A DNA stretch of 64,000 bases from Deefgea piscis (GCF_013284055.1 NZ_CP054143.1:2542001-2606000); one strand, 5' to 3'; shown: positions 20,854-30,450, counted from the first letter of the stretch. Notes: generated by a model not told the origin, from the sequence alone. A program made the numbers and translations.

Positions 20854-21807
20854 TTATTCGTGGTAACGAATTAAACGGGCGACTTCATTTTTAGAGCCCA
20901 GCATAACCGGCACGCGTTGATGCAGCTGGCTCGGTTGCACGTCTAAAGTCAGTTGTTGTCCGGTGCTACTGGCGCCACCCGCTTGCTCAACAATCATCGC
21001 CATTGGATTGGCTTCGTACAGCAGACGTAGTTTTCCATTGGGTTTTGCGCTATCTTTCGGGTATAAAAATACCCCGCCACGAATTAAAATGCGATGCACT
21101 TCGGCAACCATTGAGGCCACCCAGCGCATATTGAAATTTTCGCCGCGCGGGCCTGATTTGCCGGCAACACACTCATCAATATAACGCGCGACCGGCGCCT
21201 CCCAAAAACGCGAGTTTGAGGCGTTAATGGCAAATTCTCGGGTGTCGTTGGGGATGGTTAATTCAGGATGAGTTAAAACAAATTCGCCAATTTCACGGTC
21301 TAAAGTAAAACCATGCACGCCGGTACCGGTGGTGATGACCAGCATGGTGGATGAGCCATATAAGGCATAACCTGCGGCAATTTGCTGGCGACCGGTTTGT
21401 AAAAAATCAGCCTCGGTTGGGGTCTGCTCAGGCGCGCGCAAAATAGAGAAAATACTGCCCACTGAGATATTGACGTCGACATTGGACGAGCCGTCAAGCG
21501 GATCAAACACCAGCAAGTAGCGGCCTTGTGGATTGCATTGCACGATGGTGTCGAGCTCTTCGGAGGCCATGGCGGAAAAATGTCCGCAAGCACCTGCCCA
21601 GTTGAGCATGATGTCATTGCTGATGATGTCGAGTTTTTTTTGTTCTTCCCCTTGGATATTGCCACTGCCCGCGTCGCCCTGTGCGCCAGATAAAGCCGCG
21701 CGGGCGACCGCATTGCTAATCACTTTGCATGCACCAGCAATATTGCCGAGCATCTGACGCATGTCGCTATGCTGTGTTTGCAGCCAAGTGGAGAGTGGCA
21801 CAGTCAT
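20854..21807 (-). CDS. fbp: Fructose-1,6-bisphosphatase, class I
   Basis: 317 residues. Irreversible gluconeogenic step from fructose-1,6-bisphosphate to fructose-6-phosphate. The metal-binding motif [16 protein letters not shown] is clear, as are [26 protein letters not shown] and the EQAGG segment. ATG 21807 is preceded by AAGGAA. It lies 9 bases after tpiA on the same strand, so tpiA-fbp form a small operon. Confidence 0.97.
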   Translation of the reverse strand: MTVPLSTWLQTQHSDMRQMLGNIAGACKVISNAVARAALSGAQGDAGSGNIQGEEQKKLDIISNDIMLNWAGACGHFSAMASEELDTIVQCNPQGRYLLVFDPLDGSSNVDVNISVGSIFSILRAPEQTPTEADFLQTGRQQIAAGYALYGSSTMLVITTGTGVHGFTLDREIGEFVLTHPELTIPNDTREFAINASNSRFWEAPVARYIDECVAGKSGPRGENFNMRWVASMVAEVHRILIRGGVFLYPKDSAKPNGKLRLLYEANPMAMIVEQAGGASSTGQQLTLDVQPSQLHQRVPVMLGSKNEVARLIRYHE

Positions 21808-21816
21808 GGGGATTCC

Positions 21817-22635
21817 TTATAAAGTCATTTGTGCTGCGGCACGGCTAGTCAAGCTAGCCGCTTGATAAATGCGCACTAAAGAATGCACTTCTAGCGAAGC
21901 GCTGCCAATTAAGCCGCCGTCAATATCGGGCATGGCAAATAAAGCAGTGGCATTGTCGGCTTTGACGCTGCCACCATACAGTAACATCATTTCATCAGCG
22001 GCATCGGCATCGGTTTTGGCGAGGTATTCACGGATAAATTGATGCGCTGCTTGGGCAATCGCTGGGGTGGCCACTTTGCCGGTACCAATTGCCCAAACGG
22101 GTTCGTAGGCAATGATGGCTTCTCGCCAGCCAGCAGTGGCTAGTAGTGCGTCCAATTGCTGGCCGAGAACGCGTTCGAGTTGGCCTGCATTGCGCTCGTC
22201 CAAGGTTTCGCCAATACAGACAATCGGCGTGATGCCGGCATCAATACAGGCTTGTGCTTTGGCCGCAATAAGTAGGTCATCTTCGCGGTGATGTTGGCGA
22301 CGCTCCGAGTGGCCAACAATCGCATGATGGCAGCCTAGTTCCGCCAGCATCGTGGCAGACCATTCTCCAGTGCGTGCGCCATTTTGTTGTGCTGCTACAT
22401 CTTGCCCGCAGCAATGAATGCCGGTTTTTTGCGCAAGACGCCCCAATTCACTTAAATAAGGTGCGGGAGGACTAATGATGAGGTCAGCGCCGGGCTGAAT
22501 GATGTGATTGAGTTGATTGATGGTTTCTCGGCACAGCGCAAGACTGCCATACATTTTCCAATTGGCAACGACCAATTTATTACGGCGTGCTATGGCTAGT
22601 TTTTGGCGGTTGTGTGGTGCGGTATTCCAAAGCAT
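21817..22635 (-). CDS. tpiA: Triose-phosphate isomerase
   Basis: 272 residues from ATG 22635, chosen because GAAGGAG lies 6 bases upstream; TTG 22659 and ATG 22656 are less likely. Interconverts dihydroxyacetone phosphate and glyceraldehyde-3-phosphate. Active-site motifs: VVANWKMYG, IVGHSERR (His), AYEPVWAIGTG (Glu) and the phosphate-binding LLYGGSVK. The roughly 20 residues before the canonical start (LWNTAPHNRQKLAIARR) are an unusual extension. Upstream of fbp in the same unit; secG, a common neighbour in betaproteobacteria, is absent. Confidence 0.95.
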   Translation of the reverse strand: MLWNTAPHNRQKLAIARRNKLVVANWKMYGSLALCRETINQLNHIIQPGADLIISPPAPYLSELGRLAQKTGIHCCGQDVAAQQNGARTGEWSATMLAELGCHHAIVGHSERRQHHREDDLLIAAKAQACIDAGITPIVCIGETLDERNAGQLERVLGQQLDALLATAGWREAIIAYEPVWAIGTGKVATPAIAQAAHQFIREYLAKTDADAADEMMLLYGGSVKADNATALFAMPDIDGGLIGSASLEVHSLVRIYQAASLTSRAAAQMTL

Positions 22636-23121
22636 ATCGGACTCCTTCGCGGGCATCAATCAGTGGTATGGGCTCGTAATCTATCGATTGTTTCTGTTTA
22701 AGTTACAAATTCGATGCCAGAGGCGCTCAACTGAATGCACCTAAACGATTAAGCAAATGTCGCTAGTCGGTGTAGGGTCCTGAATGTCGATTTCATCCTT
22801 CGGCGATACAAGAATAGACCCGCAACCCTATTGAAGAAAGCTGGGGAAATCCGTATTGGGTACAACAGCACTAGGTAAATCCCCTTGGGTGCAATTGATA
22901 TTCAGGGAAAGTGGTATGGGACTTGTGAGGAAGGTTCGCTATTTGGGCTGGTAACTGGCGTGAGGGCTTTGGCTTGCTTGAGTTGATGTAGATGTATTGA
23001 TTGCAAAGGATAAAGTGACTTTGATTTGGCAAGTCAGAGCTTGCTCGTAGTGTTATCGATGGGTATTTCTCGATTTCGAGCAAGCCTGATTTAGTCATAG
23101 TCTTTTAAAATTGGTATTACT
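22636..23121. other. Gene-poor gap between tpiA and trmL
   Basis: About 490 bases with no convincing gene or tRNA. It must hold the tpiA promoter near 22660-22740. The one structure I see is a perfect 9-bp inverted repeat, GCTTGCTCG (23039-23047) and CGAGCAAGC (23077-23085), 29 bases apart, close to the 3' end of trmL. A 75-codon minus-strand frame (22871-23098) has no family look. A small RNA is possible but not supported. Confidence 0.4.
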
Positions 23122-23586
23122 TTATGCGCCACCAATAAACCCGTTTTGACGCCATGCTTCATAAATGGTGATCGCAACCGAGTTGGATAAATTCAGGCTG
23201 CGATTGTCTGGCTGCATCGGGACGCGAATGCGACGATCGGCAGCAAAAGTTTGTAATAAATCGGCAGGCAAGCCACGTGTTTCTGGTCCAAATACAAAAA
23301 CATCGCCTGGCTCATATTGCAGTAAGTCAAAGCGTTGCGAGCCTTTGGTGGTGGCAGCAAAAAAGCGTTGACCGGCTAAATGTGCGACACAGGCATCCCA
23401 GTCTTCATGAACCAGCATATTGGCGTACTCATGATAATCCAATCCTGCGCGCTTCATTTTGGTGTCATCCAAAGGAAAACCCAGTGGTTTAACCAAATGC
23501 AAAATGCAGCCGGTATTGGCCGCTAAACGAATGACGTTGCCGGTATTGGGCGGGATTTCAGGTTGAAACAAAACAATATTAAACAT
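23122..23586 (-). CDS. trmL: tRNA (cytidine/uridine-34-2'-O)-methyltransferase
   Basis: 154 residues, SPOUT superfamily. Methylates the wobble nucleotide of leucine tRNAs using S-adenosylmethionine. The start MFNIVLFQPEIPPNTGNVIRLAANTG-like segment, motif 2 FGPETRGLP and motif 3 NRSLNLSNSVAITIYE are all typical, as is the short length. It stands alone, divergent from the small unknown gene at 23675. Confidence 0.95.
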   Translation of the reverse strand: MFNIVLFQPEIPPNTGNVIRLAANTGCILHLVKPLGFPLDDTKMKRAGLDYHEYANMLVHEDWDACVAHLAGQRFFAATTKGSQRFDLLQYEPGDVFVFGPETRGLPADLLQTFAADRRIRVPMQPDNRSLNLSNSVAITIYEAWRQNGFIGGA

Positions 23587-23674
23587 GATGTCAGCTGATG
23601 AATGGAGGGTATAAGAAAAGGTGAACCGAATCGTTCCAGCTAAACTGAAACAGTGTAGCTGCTAAGGAATACCA

Positions 23675-24031
23675 ATGGATATCGTACCGCAAGAGTTACT
23701 CTGTGCAGTAGCTAAAGTTGCCAAAGAAGCGAGTTTATCACCTGAACAGACGATGGCTTTGGCGTTTCGTGTTTTAGACCATCCAATCTTAGCGCCAAAT
23801 GGGGTGTTTTATAGCCCAGCGAGGTGCGCTGGCTTTGGGCGGGCGATCTATGCCGCATTATTTGCCCATTCAATGGCCTTGGTGGTCGACTTGAAAAGCC
23901 CAACGGGGTTTCGCTGGTCGACGGCTTTGCCGTCTTATGGTTTTAGTCCGCCATTTGAGCAGTTTTTACTGGATGGCATTCTATTGGCAAAGGCGCAGCG
24001 TACAACGGTGAAAAATACGCTTCACGGCTGA
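23675..24031 (+). CDS. Small protein of unknown function
   Basis: 118 residues, not recognised. ATG 23675 has AAGGA upstream, so it is likely expressed. No signal peptide or membrane helix. The N-terminal half is helical (LLCAVAKVAKEASLSPEQTMALAFRVLDHP). The middle has GVFYSPARCAGFGRAIYAALFAHSMALVVDL. Two cysteines only. It lies between divergent trmL and co-directional purU, 88 bases from the latter, with no visible terminator between, so it may share a transcript with purU. Confidence 0.65.
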   Translation: MDIVPQELLCAVAKVAKEASLSPEQTMALAFRVLDHPILAPNGVFYSPARCAGFGRAIYAALFAHSMALVVDLKSPTGFRWSTALPSYGFSPPFEQFLLDGILLAKAQRTTVKNTLHG

Positions 24032-24119
24032 TTAAAGGCAATACTTGGACTGACGCGACTGTTTTCTGGGGGTGGGTGCTGTTAGAATAAGGTTACAACT
24101 TTATTCAAGATGATGCCGA

Positions 24120-24974
24120 ATGACACATACCGCGACACTACTGATCAGTTGCCCAGATCGAAAAGGTCTGTCTGCCGCGATCGCTAACTTTTTGTATACC
24201 TATAACGCCAATATTGTTCATTCCGATCAACATCAAGACAATACTGATGGTTTGTTTTTGATGCGTATCGAATGGGATTTAGCTGACTTTACTTTAGATA
24301 TGAAAGCTTTTGCAGCGGCATTTCAGCCGATTGCTGATCGCTTTCAAATGACGTGGAAAGTTTCTTTATCGAATCGTCCACAAAAAGTCGCTATTTTTGT
24401 ATCGAAATATGATCATTGCTTGGTCGATTTATTGCATCGACATAAAAGTGGCGAATTTAATTGTGAAATTCCACTGATTATTTCAAATCACGAAGATTGC
24501 CGAGCTTTAGCCGATTTTTATGGTATTGAATACCATGTAATTGCTGTTGGTAAAGACAATAAAGCGGCTGCAGAGGCCGCGCAAACGGCATTGCTGCATG
24601 AAAAAGAAATTGATCTGATTGTGCTGGCGCGATATATGCAAGTGCTAAGCCATGACTTTACTGCGCAATTCCCGCAGCGCATTATCAATATTCATCATAG
24701 TTTCTTGCCGGCTTTTGATGGCGCAAAGCCTTACCATCGTGCGTTTGCTCGTGGGGTTAAGTTAATTGGTGCGACTAGTCATTATGTGACTGAAGTACTC
24801 GATGATGGTCCAATTATTGAGCAAGATGTGAATCGTATTTCGCATCGAGATGATGTTGAAGCATTGATTCAGCAAGGTCGTGATTTAGAGCGCGTGGTCT
24901 TATCACGTGCTGTGCGTTGGCATTTGCAACATCGTGTTTTGGTGTATTCAAATAAAACGGTTATTTTTGATTGA
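24120..24974 (+). CDS. purU: Formyltetrahydrofolate deformylase
   Basis: 284 residues. Releases formate from 10-formyl-THF, balancing the folate pool and supplying formate for PurT. N-terminal ACT domain (TATLLISCPDRKGLSAAIANFLY), then a formyltransferase fold with VLARYMQVLS, NIHHSFLPAFDGAKPYHRA and TSHYVTEVLDDGPIIEQDV, which carry the catalytic His and Asp. The presence of purT and purU within 5 kb suggests a linked role. Confidence 0.96.
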   Translation: MTHTATLLISCPDRKGLSAAIANFLYTYNANIVHSDQHQDNTDGLFLMRIEWDLADFTLDMKAFAAAFQPIADRFQMTWKVSLSNRPQKVAIFVSKYDHCLVDLLHRHKSGEFNCEIPLIISNHEDCRALADFYGIEYHVIAVGKDNKAAAEAAQTALLHEKEIDLIVLARYMQVLSHDFTAQFPQRIINIHHSFLPAFDGAKPYHRAFARGVKLIGATSHYVTEVLDDGPIIEQDVNRISHRDDVEALIQQGRDLERVVLSRAVRWHLQHRVLVYSNKTVIFD

Positions 24975-25000
24975 TGACACCGAACTGACTTTGTATTAAA

Positions 25001-25042
25001 CCATAAAAAAGTCCCGCTTTTAGATGCGGGATTTTTTTATGG
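25001..25042. terminator. Bidirectional terminator after purU
   Basis: TCCCGC / GCGGGA stem with an 8-base loop, flanked symmetrically by an A-run (CCATAAAAAA) and a T-run (TTTTTTTATGG), so it can stop transcription from either side. Confidence 0.88.
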
Positions 25043-25088
25043 CCGGCAAGCGGCGTAATTTAAAAACACGAGGGTATTGCGTGCAGTG

Positions 25089-25226
25089 CTAGGGTTTGGC
25101 TGCTTTTGGCCTGACACTGCGTTGAAAAACGCTTGCATAGAATGACTATGCCACGCGTCTTTCGCCTTGTTTTAGGCCAAAATCAGCACAAACGCGATCC
25201 GCAAACCAAACGTCAACAGACCCTAG
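25089..25226. repeat. Nested palindromic element, possibly a miniature mobile element
   Basis: About 138 bases of nested inverted repeats. Outer arms CTAGGGT (25089-25095) and ACCCTAG (25220-25226); inside them TTTGG and CCAAA (25095-25099, 25206-25210); then TTTTGGCCT (25104-25112) and AGGCCAAAA (25174-25182). The core holds two hairpins, GCGTT-GAAA-AACGC (25119-25132) and GCATAG-AATGA-CTATGC (25135-25151). The right end supplies the stop codon of the sensor kinase. This architecture fits an extragenic palindromic repeat or MITE. No second copy is in the window. Confidence 0.6.
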
Positions 25227-26593
25227 GTATTTAGCTCTGTTTTTGGCAATACCACATGCACAATTAAACCATGTGGCTCCGCATCGAGTAATTGCACGCT
25301 ACCAGCGTGGCGTTCTGCAATTTCTCGTACAATCGCCATCCCAAGTCCACAACCATTGCCAGTTTGCTCTCGGCGATAAAAACGCTCAAACACCCGATCT
25401 TTATCGCTATCAGGAATGCCGGGTCCATTATCTTCGACATCAACGATGTAGTTCTTTTCGTCTTCTGTGAGTCGAACGGTGACGCTACCATCGCGAGGAA
25501 TGTATTTAATGGCGTTTTCCACCAAGTTAATAAACATTTCTCTTAGAAGCGCTGAGTTGCCGTGCAGTGGCGCGTCTTGCACAAAGCAATCGCAACCTAG
25601 ATCAATCCGAGCGGCTAAAGCTCGTGGTACGAGTTCAGCAGTTAAGTCACGAATGATTTTCGCCAAATCCATGTGTACTTTAGGGATGCTAGTTTGGCTA
25701 CCAGGCTCTGAGCGAGCTAAGGTCAAAAGTTGATTAACCAAATGAATGCTTCGCGTGGCACTGGTATGGACCATATTGAGTCGTTCGCGTAGACCTTCAG
25801 GCGAATTTTCACGCATGGCCAATTCAGTTTGCGATTTTAGTCCTGCCAGTGGGGTACGTAATTGATGTGCCGCATCGGCAATAAATCGGCGTTGCCGGTC
25901 AATACTGGCTTCGGTCGTTGCCAATAAATGATTGAGTGCTGCCGAAAGGGCATTGAGCTCTCGCGGGGCATCTTGTAAAGCCAGTGGCGACAAGTCTTGT
26001 GGCTTACGTAATTCCATCATCGATTGCAACTGTGCTAAAGGTCGTAATCCTAGGCCGATCCCCCACCAGACAAAGAAAATCGTGAGGATAATGAGTAAGA
26101 GTAGAGGGATTGCAGTCGAGAGGAAAATATTACGCGTATAAACATCACGTTCATGTAGATTAAACGCAATTTGTATTGTTCTATCCGATTGCTGCGCACT
26201 TTTTTGCAAAAGTACGCGGTATTTTTGACCGTCTATTGTTTGGTAATAAAAGAACGGGTCATTTTGCGGTTGATGCGTTTGGGGTAGGGCGATTTCCGCT
26301 CGACCAGCAATTAAGCGCTGATTGCTGTCATGGATGGAATAAATTTCCAAATCATCCAGTGAATCAATGGTTGCGATAATTTTGCTGCTGAGTTCTGGGC
26401 CAATCTGCGGTTGGTGTTGGATGAGTTTAGCTACGGCATTGGCCGATTTGATTAAACGTTTATCAATTGCATTGTCGGCATAGTGCAAAGTAATTGATAA
26501 AAAAAGTGCTGCCCCAGCAAGGCAAAATACCAGCTGGGGCAGTAAAAGCCACAACAATAATTGTTGTCGTAGCGAAGTTTTAGTTAGTCGCAT
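25223..26593 (-). CDS. Sensor histidine kinase, TctE/QseC type
   Basis: 456 residues from ATG 26593, which overlaps the end of the regulator gene by 14 bases. Two membrane helices (about 11-36 and 156-178) bracket a periplasmic sensor domain of about 120 residues. A HAMP-like segment follows, then the H-box FIADAAHQLRTPLAGLKSQ with His243, and the ATPase domain with N-box ENAIKYIPRDG, DNGPGIPDSD and CGLGMAIVREIAERHAG. The ligand is unknown. TctE-type kinases often sense carboxylates, but nothing nearby shows this. The stop codon lies in the palindromic element. Confidence 0.93.
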   Translation of the reverse strand: MRLTKTSLRQQLLLWLLLPQLVFCLAGAALFLSITLHYADNAIDKRLIKSANAVAKLIQHQPQIGPELSSKIIATIDSLDDLEIYSIHDSNQRLIAGRAEIALPQTHQPQNDPFFYYQTIDGQKYRVLLQKSAQQSDRTIQIAFNLHERDVYTRNIFLSTAIPLLLLIILTIFFVWWGIGLGLRPLAQLQSMMELRKPQDLSPLALQDAPRELNALSAALNHLLATTEASIDRQRRFIADAAHQLRTPLAGLKSQTELAMRENSPEGLRERLNMVHTSATRSIHLVNQLLTLARSEPGSQTSIPKVHMDLAKIIRDLTAELVPRALAARIDLGCDCFVQDAPLHGNSALLREMFINLVENAIKYIPRDGSVTVRLTEDEKNYIVDVEDNGPGIPDSDKDRVFERFYRREQTGNGCGLGMAIVREIAERHAGSVQLLDAEPHGLIVHVVLPKTELNT

Positions 26594-27278
26594 CAGTAGG
26601 AATGACTTGCTGCTTTTCAAGTAAATAACCCAAACCACGAATCGTACGAATTACCACGCCAGCTGGATCTAATTTTTTACGTAAGCGATGCACGTAAACT
26701 TCAATCGCATTGAGGCCAACTTCAGCGTTTTCATTGCCTAATTCGCTAACGATTTGCTCTTTAGTCACTACGCGGTCGATGTTTGACATCAAGATTTCGA
26801 GTACGGTTAATTCACGAGCTGACAAATCAAGCGGCGTATCATTGCACCATGCACGTTGACCAGCGCGATCAAGGCGTAAATTACCCAATTGCTGTACTGA
26901 CTGCGGCAAGATTTGGCTGCGGCGTAACAGGGCGCGTAAACGTGCTTCTAATTCAGAAAACTCAAATGGTTTTGCCAAGTAATCATCGGCACCCGCATCC
27001 AAGCCTGCAACGCGTTCATCTAAGCCATCTAGTGCGGTTAGAATCAAAATTGGCAAAGAAGGCTTATGCTGACGAACATTACGCAGTACAGTCAGACCGT
27101 CCATATTTGGCAGACCGATATCTAAGACAACGGCATCGTAGTCGTTGTGAAGTAAAATTTGTAATGCTAATGCGCCATCATTCACGCAGTCGCATTGAAA
27201 GTCTGCTTGCGAAAGACTTGATTTTAGCGCGTCGGCTAAGATCAGGTCGTCTTCAGCTAAGAATAGTTTAGTGGCCAT
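26580..27278 (-). CDS. OmpR-family response regulator
   Basis: 232 residues. Receiver domain with acidic pocket AEDD (9-12), phospho-acceptor Asp53 in VVLDIGLPNMDG, and LTALD / LAKPF. The C-terminal winged helix (LSARELTVLEILMSN; VHRLRKKLDPAGVVIRTIRGLGYLL) binds DNA. It is transcribed first in the pair with the sensor kinase. Target genes are not evident from the window. Confidence 0.95.
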   Translation of the reverse strand: MATKLFLAEDDLILADALKSSLSQADFQCDCVNDGALALQILLHNDYDAVVLDIGLPNMDGLTVLRNVRQHKPSLPILILTALDGLDERVAGLDAGADDYLAKPFEFSELEARLRALLRRSQILPQSVQQLGNLRLDRAGQRAWCNDTPLDLSARELTVLEILMSNIDRVVTKEQIVSELGNENAEVGLNAIEVYVHRLRKKLDPAGVVIRTIRGLGYLLEKQQVIPTDATN

Positions 27279-27347
27279 TGGGTATATCCCCTTTTGTAAG
27301 ATTAAGCTTACCGCAGAGTGTAGCGTTAATTTCTAAAATCCCCAAGT

Positions 27348-28454
27348 TCAATTTGTTGTGTTTATGGTCTTACATCTATTAAGTGATTGATTTAATTCAT
27401 CTATATTTCTTTTTTCAGCTTTGCCGTTTGTCAGCCAGCCTGTCAGCTCGGTACGAACCAATTCTTCGAGCGTAGAAATCCATTCAGCATGATCATTCAG
27501 GCAAGGGATGAATTGATAGTTTTTTCCCCCCGCTTGTAGGTAGTCATGCCGGCCTTCGATGGCAATTTCTTCCAGTGTTTCTAAGCAGTCGGCGACAAAT
27601 CCGGGGCAGATTACATCTAGCTGTGATAACTGTTTCTGGCCAAGCTGTTGTATTACTTGGCTAGTGTACGGTTTAAGCCATTCGGCTTTGCCAAAGCGAG
27701 ATTGAAAAGACACCGTATATTGTGTGGGATTTAAATCGAGTGCCTCAGCCAGTAGTCGGCCGGTTTTGAGTGCATGGCAGTGATATGGGTCGCCTTTTTC
27801 CAGCGTGTAGCGCGGCACGCCATGAAAACTCATCAATAAGTGCTCACCCTTGCCGTTGGCTTGCCAATGCTGACGAACTTGCGCGGCTAAGGCGGCGATA
27901 TAGCGAGGATGGTCATAGTAAGGCGCCACAGTACGGATGGCAGGTTGAAAACGTGTTTTTTGTAATACCCGGTAAACCTCATCATTCACACTGGCGGTGG
28001 TGCTAGCGGCATATTGTGGATACATCGGAACGATAATGATTTTTTGGCAATTGAGTGTTTTTAATTGGCTGATTTGGCTTTCGATTGAGGGTGAGCCGTA
28101 GCGCATTGCATAGTCAACCACCAGTTGCCCTGGAAATGCTTCGCCCAGTTGTCCCTTAAGGAGCTTGGCTTGTTTGATGGTCCAGACTTTGAGTGGTGAG
28201 CCTTCTTTGGTCCAAATGCTGGCGTATTTTTCAGCACTTTTTTTCGGGCGCACGGTCAAAATAATGCCGTTGAGAATGAGCCACCAAATGGCTTTGGGGA
28301 TTTCAACGACACGGGGATCAGATAGAAACTGTCTTAAGTAAGGGCGTACCGCTTGGGCGGTGGGGGCCTCTGGTGTGCCTAGGTTGATTAACAGTACGCC
28401 AATTTTGGCCGGGTTTTGATGTGCGAATTGCGGTTCAGTTAAATAGCGCGCCAT
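27348..28454 (-). CDS. hemH: Ferrochelatase
   Basis: 368 residues from ATG 28454, the usual start for this family (ARYLTEPQFAHQNPAKIGVLLINLG); a TTG at 28520 would add 22 unlikely residues. Inserts Fe(II) into protoporphyrin IX. Catalytic His in SFHGVPRYTLEKGDPYH and Glu in FVADCLETLEEI are present. It lies 58 bases after the transglutaminase gene on the same strand; cotranscription is possible, though the functions look unrelated. The ribosome site is weak. Confidence 0.95.
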   Translation of the reverse strand: MARYLTEPQFAHQNPAKIGVLLINLGTPEAPTAQAVRPYLRQFLSDPRVVEIPKAIWWLILNGIILTVRPKKSAEKYASIWTKEGSPLKVWTIKQAKLLKGQLGEAFPGQLVVDYAMRYGSPSIESQISQLKTLNCQKIIIVPMYPQYAASTTASVNDEVYRVLQKTRFQPAIRTVAPYYDHPRYIAALAAQVRQHWQANGKGEHLLMSFHGVPRYTLEKGDPYHCHALKTGRLLAEALDLNPTQYTVSFQSRFGKAEWLKPYTSQVIQQLGQKQLSQLDVICPGFVADCLETLEEIAIEGRHDYLQAGGKNYQFIPCLNDHAEWISTLEELVRTELTGWLTNGKAEKRNIDELNQSLNRCKTINTTN

Positions 28455-28512
28455 AGTTTTAAATGAGAATGAATGAGTGAGGGTTTGGCCATCATAAATC
28501 GATCTGTTTGAA

Positions 28513-30450
28513 TTAAGCAAAACGTTTAATGGCCATTTTTAATTGTGCTAATGCCGTTGGGTCTTGCGCATAACGCGCGGCCAGATAGAGATTGGTGATC
28601 TCAATCATGTTGGCCGCCAATTCAGGCCGCGCAGTTTGGCAGCGTGTGGCAAATTGGCTGGCCGTTTCATGCGGTGCTTTGTAAAGTTGATAGCGCTGTA
28701 ATTTTTTGCAATAGCGAATAAATAATTGATTGGCTATATCGGTCGGTGGTGCCTGATTGCGATGTAAAAAATAAAATACAAAGCCACCAAGGATGATGAG
28801 TAATCCGCCTCCGAAATAAAGCATGAATGGCCAAGATAGAAAGTCTTTAATGCCTAGGCGCTGTAGTAAATTCAATTGCCGCTGACTGTCATACGCAATG
28901 ACCCATTGATTCCAATGATTCACCCACGCATCGAGGTGCAGACGCATGGCTTTGATGAATGTTGCGTTGCGATTCAATAAGCTTGGTAGTGCATCATTTT
29001 GTAAGCGAGACGCAAAGCTGTTTTCGAAACCATTTTCGATGCGTGTGGGTGAAACCACAAAAGTAGGATCTACGCGCTGCCAGCCTTGCTCTGGTAGCCA
29101 AACTTCAACCCAAGCGTGGGCATCGGCTTGTCGAATCATGTAGTAATTGCCATTGGGGTTGAACTGGCCGCCTTGATAGCCAGTTACGATACGTGCCGGC
29201 ACGTTGGCGGCGCGCATGAGTACGGCAAAAGCACTGGCGTAATGCTCGCAATAGCCTTGTTTTGATTCAAATAAAAATTCATCAATCCGATCTTTTTTCT
29301 CTAGCAATGGTGGGGTTAGCGTGTAACTGAAATGCTGGTTTTTTAGCCATTGCAAACCGGATTGAACGCGTTGTGCTGGGGCTTGTTGCCGCCAGCTTTG
29401 CGCGAGGGATATCGTTTTGGGGTTCAGAGAAGGCGGTAGTTGCAGGGCGGCTGCAATGCCAGTATCACCCAAGGTTTGCCAGTGTAAGGTGCTACTGGCG
29501 GAGTAGCGCAGTCTTTGATTGATCGGACTCTGTTGGATTAATTGCAATTGTGAGTTCAGCATCGCCGATTGCGGGAATTCGGTTGGCAAATCCAGTGCCA
29601 ATAACCAGTTTTGTTGATGTGGCTCTAAGGTAATGCTGTAGTTGGCTTGCGGGCCGCGTGCGATGATTTGTGGTGGCTTGCTCGAGTTTGCCGTGGTGGG
29701 TAGCCAGTATTGGCCATCGAATTGATTGAACACGGGGCCACGCCAGTACAGCTGACTTTGCGCTGGCGCGGTGCCGTTAAATTCAGCCCGAAAGGCGATG
29801 CGATCATCTTGGATTAATTGATTTAAGCTGCCTGGAGACATCCTTTCCCCAGATAGACCGGTGCGAGCGGCTTTGTCGTTGGGCAAGCTCCAGAGTGGTG
29901 CTGGTAGTCGAGGGAATAAAATAAACAATAAGGCGGCAAGGGGTATTGCCTGTAAGCAGATTTTAATCGCAGCCTTGATGGATATACCTAGACTTAGTGC
30001 ATTGTTTTCCAATCGCAGCGCAATGCAAACGGTTGCGACTAAGGCCAAGCCAGCCAATGCCGCTTGCCAAGGCGCTTGCCCATGTAAAAAGCTGATTCCT
30101 GTCGCAAAAAATGCCAGCAATAACATGGCATGTGCATCGCGGACTGTGCGTGTTTCATACAGTTTGCTAATACATAGCGCAATCAACACGGCAATCCCAC
30201 CTTCGCGCCCCATGAGGGTTTGATGGGCTTGGTAAACGAGAAGCAAGCTCAAAATAGATAGCAATAAGCTCAGGTGGCGCGGTATCTGCGCTCGCCGTTG
30301 GGGGCTTAATCCACAATAAGTCAGCAATACCAAGCCGAGCAAACCGGATAGCCATGGGGTTTGCATAATTAGGTGCGGCAGGCAAACGAAGAGCATCAGC
30401 ACACCGAGTTGCTGTTGTTCTTGAGGATTCAGTGCTCGACTCATGCTCAT
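28513..30450 (-). CDS. TgpA-like membrane transglutaminase
   Basis: 645 residues from ATG 30450, which overlaps the upstream stop as ATGA. About six N-terminal membrane helices are followed by a periplasmic transglutaminase-like core with Cys in SKQGYCEHYASAFA, His in ADAHAWVEVWL and Asp in VDPT. A further membrane helix (PFMLYFGGGLLIILGGFVFYF) precedes a cytoplasmic C-terminal segment resembling DUF4129. In Pseudomonas TgpA is an essential membrane protein of unclear substrate. It follows MoxR and DUF58 genes, the standard trio. Confidence 0.92.
   Translation of the reverse strand: MSMSRALNPQEQQQLGVLMLFVCLPHLIMQTPWLSGLLGLVLLTYCGLSPQRRAQIPRHLSLLLSILSLLLVYQAHQTLMGREGGIAVLIALCISKLYETRTVRDAHAMLLLAFFATGISFLHGQAPWQAALAGLALVATVCIALRLENNALSLGISIKAAIKICLQAIPLAALLFILFPRLPAPLWSLPNDKAARTGLSGERMSPGSLNQLIQDDRIAFRAEFNGTAPAQSQLYWRGPVFNQFDGQYWLPTTANSSKPPQIIARGPQANYSITLEPHQQNWLLALDLPTEFPQSAMLNSQLQLIQQSPINQRLRYSASSTLHWQTLGDTGIAAALQLPPSLNPKTISLAQSWRQQAPAQRVQSGLQWLKNQHFSYTLTPPLLEKKDRIDEFLFESKQGYCEHYASAFAVLMRAANVPARIVTGYQGGQFNPNGNYYMIRQADAHAWVEVWLPEQGWQRVDPTFVVSPTRIENGFENSFASRLQNDALPSLLNRNATFIKAMRLHLDAWVNHWNQWVIAYDSQRQLNLLQRLGIKDFLSWPFMLYFGGGLLIILGGFVFYFLHRNQAPPTDIANQLFIRYCKKLQRYQLYKAPHETASQFATRCQTARPELAANMIEITNLYLAARYAQDPTALAQLKMAIKRFA

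Noticed and set aside
22871-23098. 75-codon minus-strand frame between tpiA and trmL
   Set aside because: No ribosome site that convinced me and no recognisable protein features; it also spans one arm of an inverted repeat.
28455-28520. N-terminal extension of ferrochelatase from TTG 28520
   Set aside because: Family members begin at the residues encoded from 28454, and the extra segment has no conserved features.
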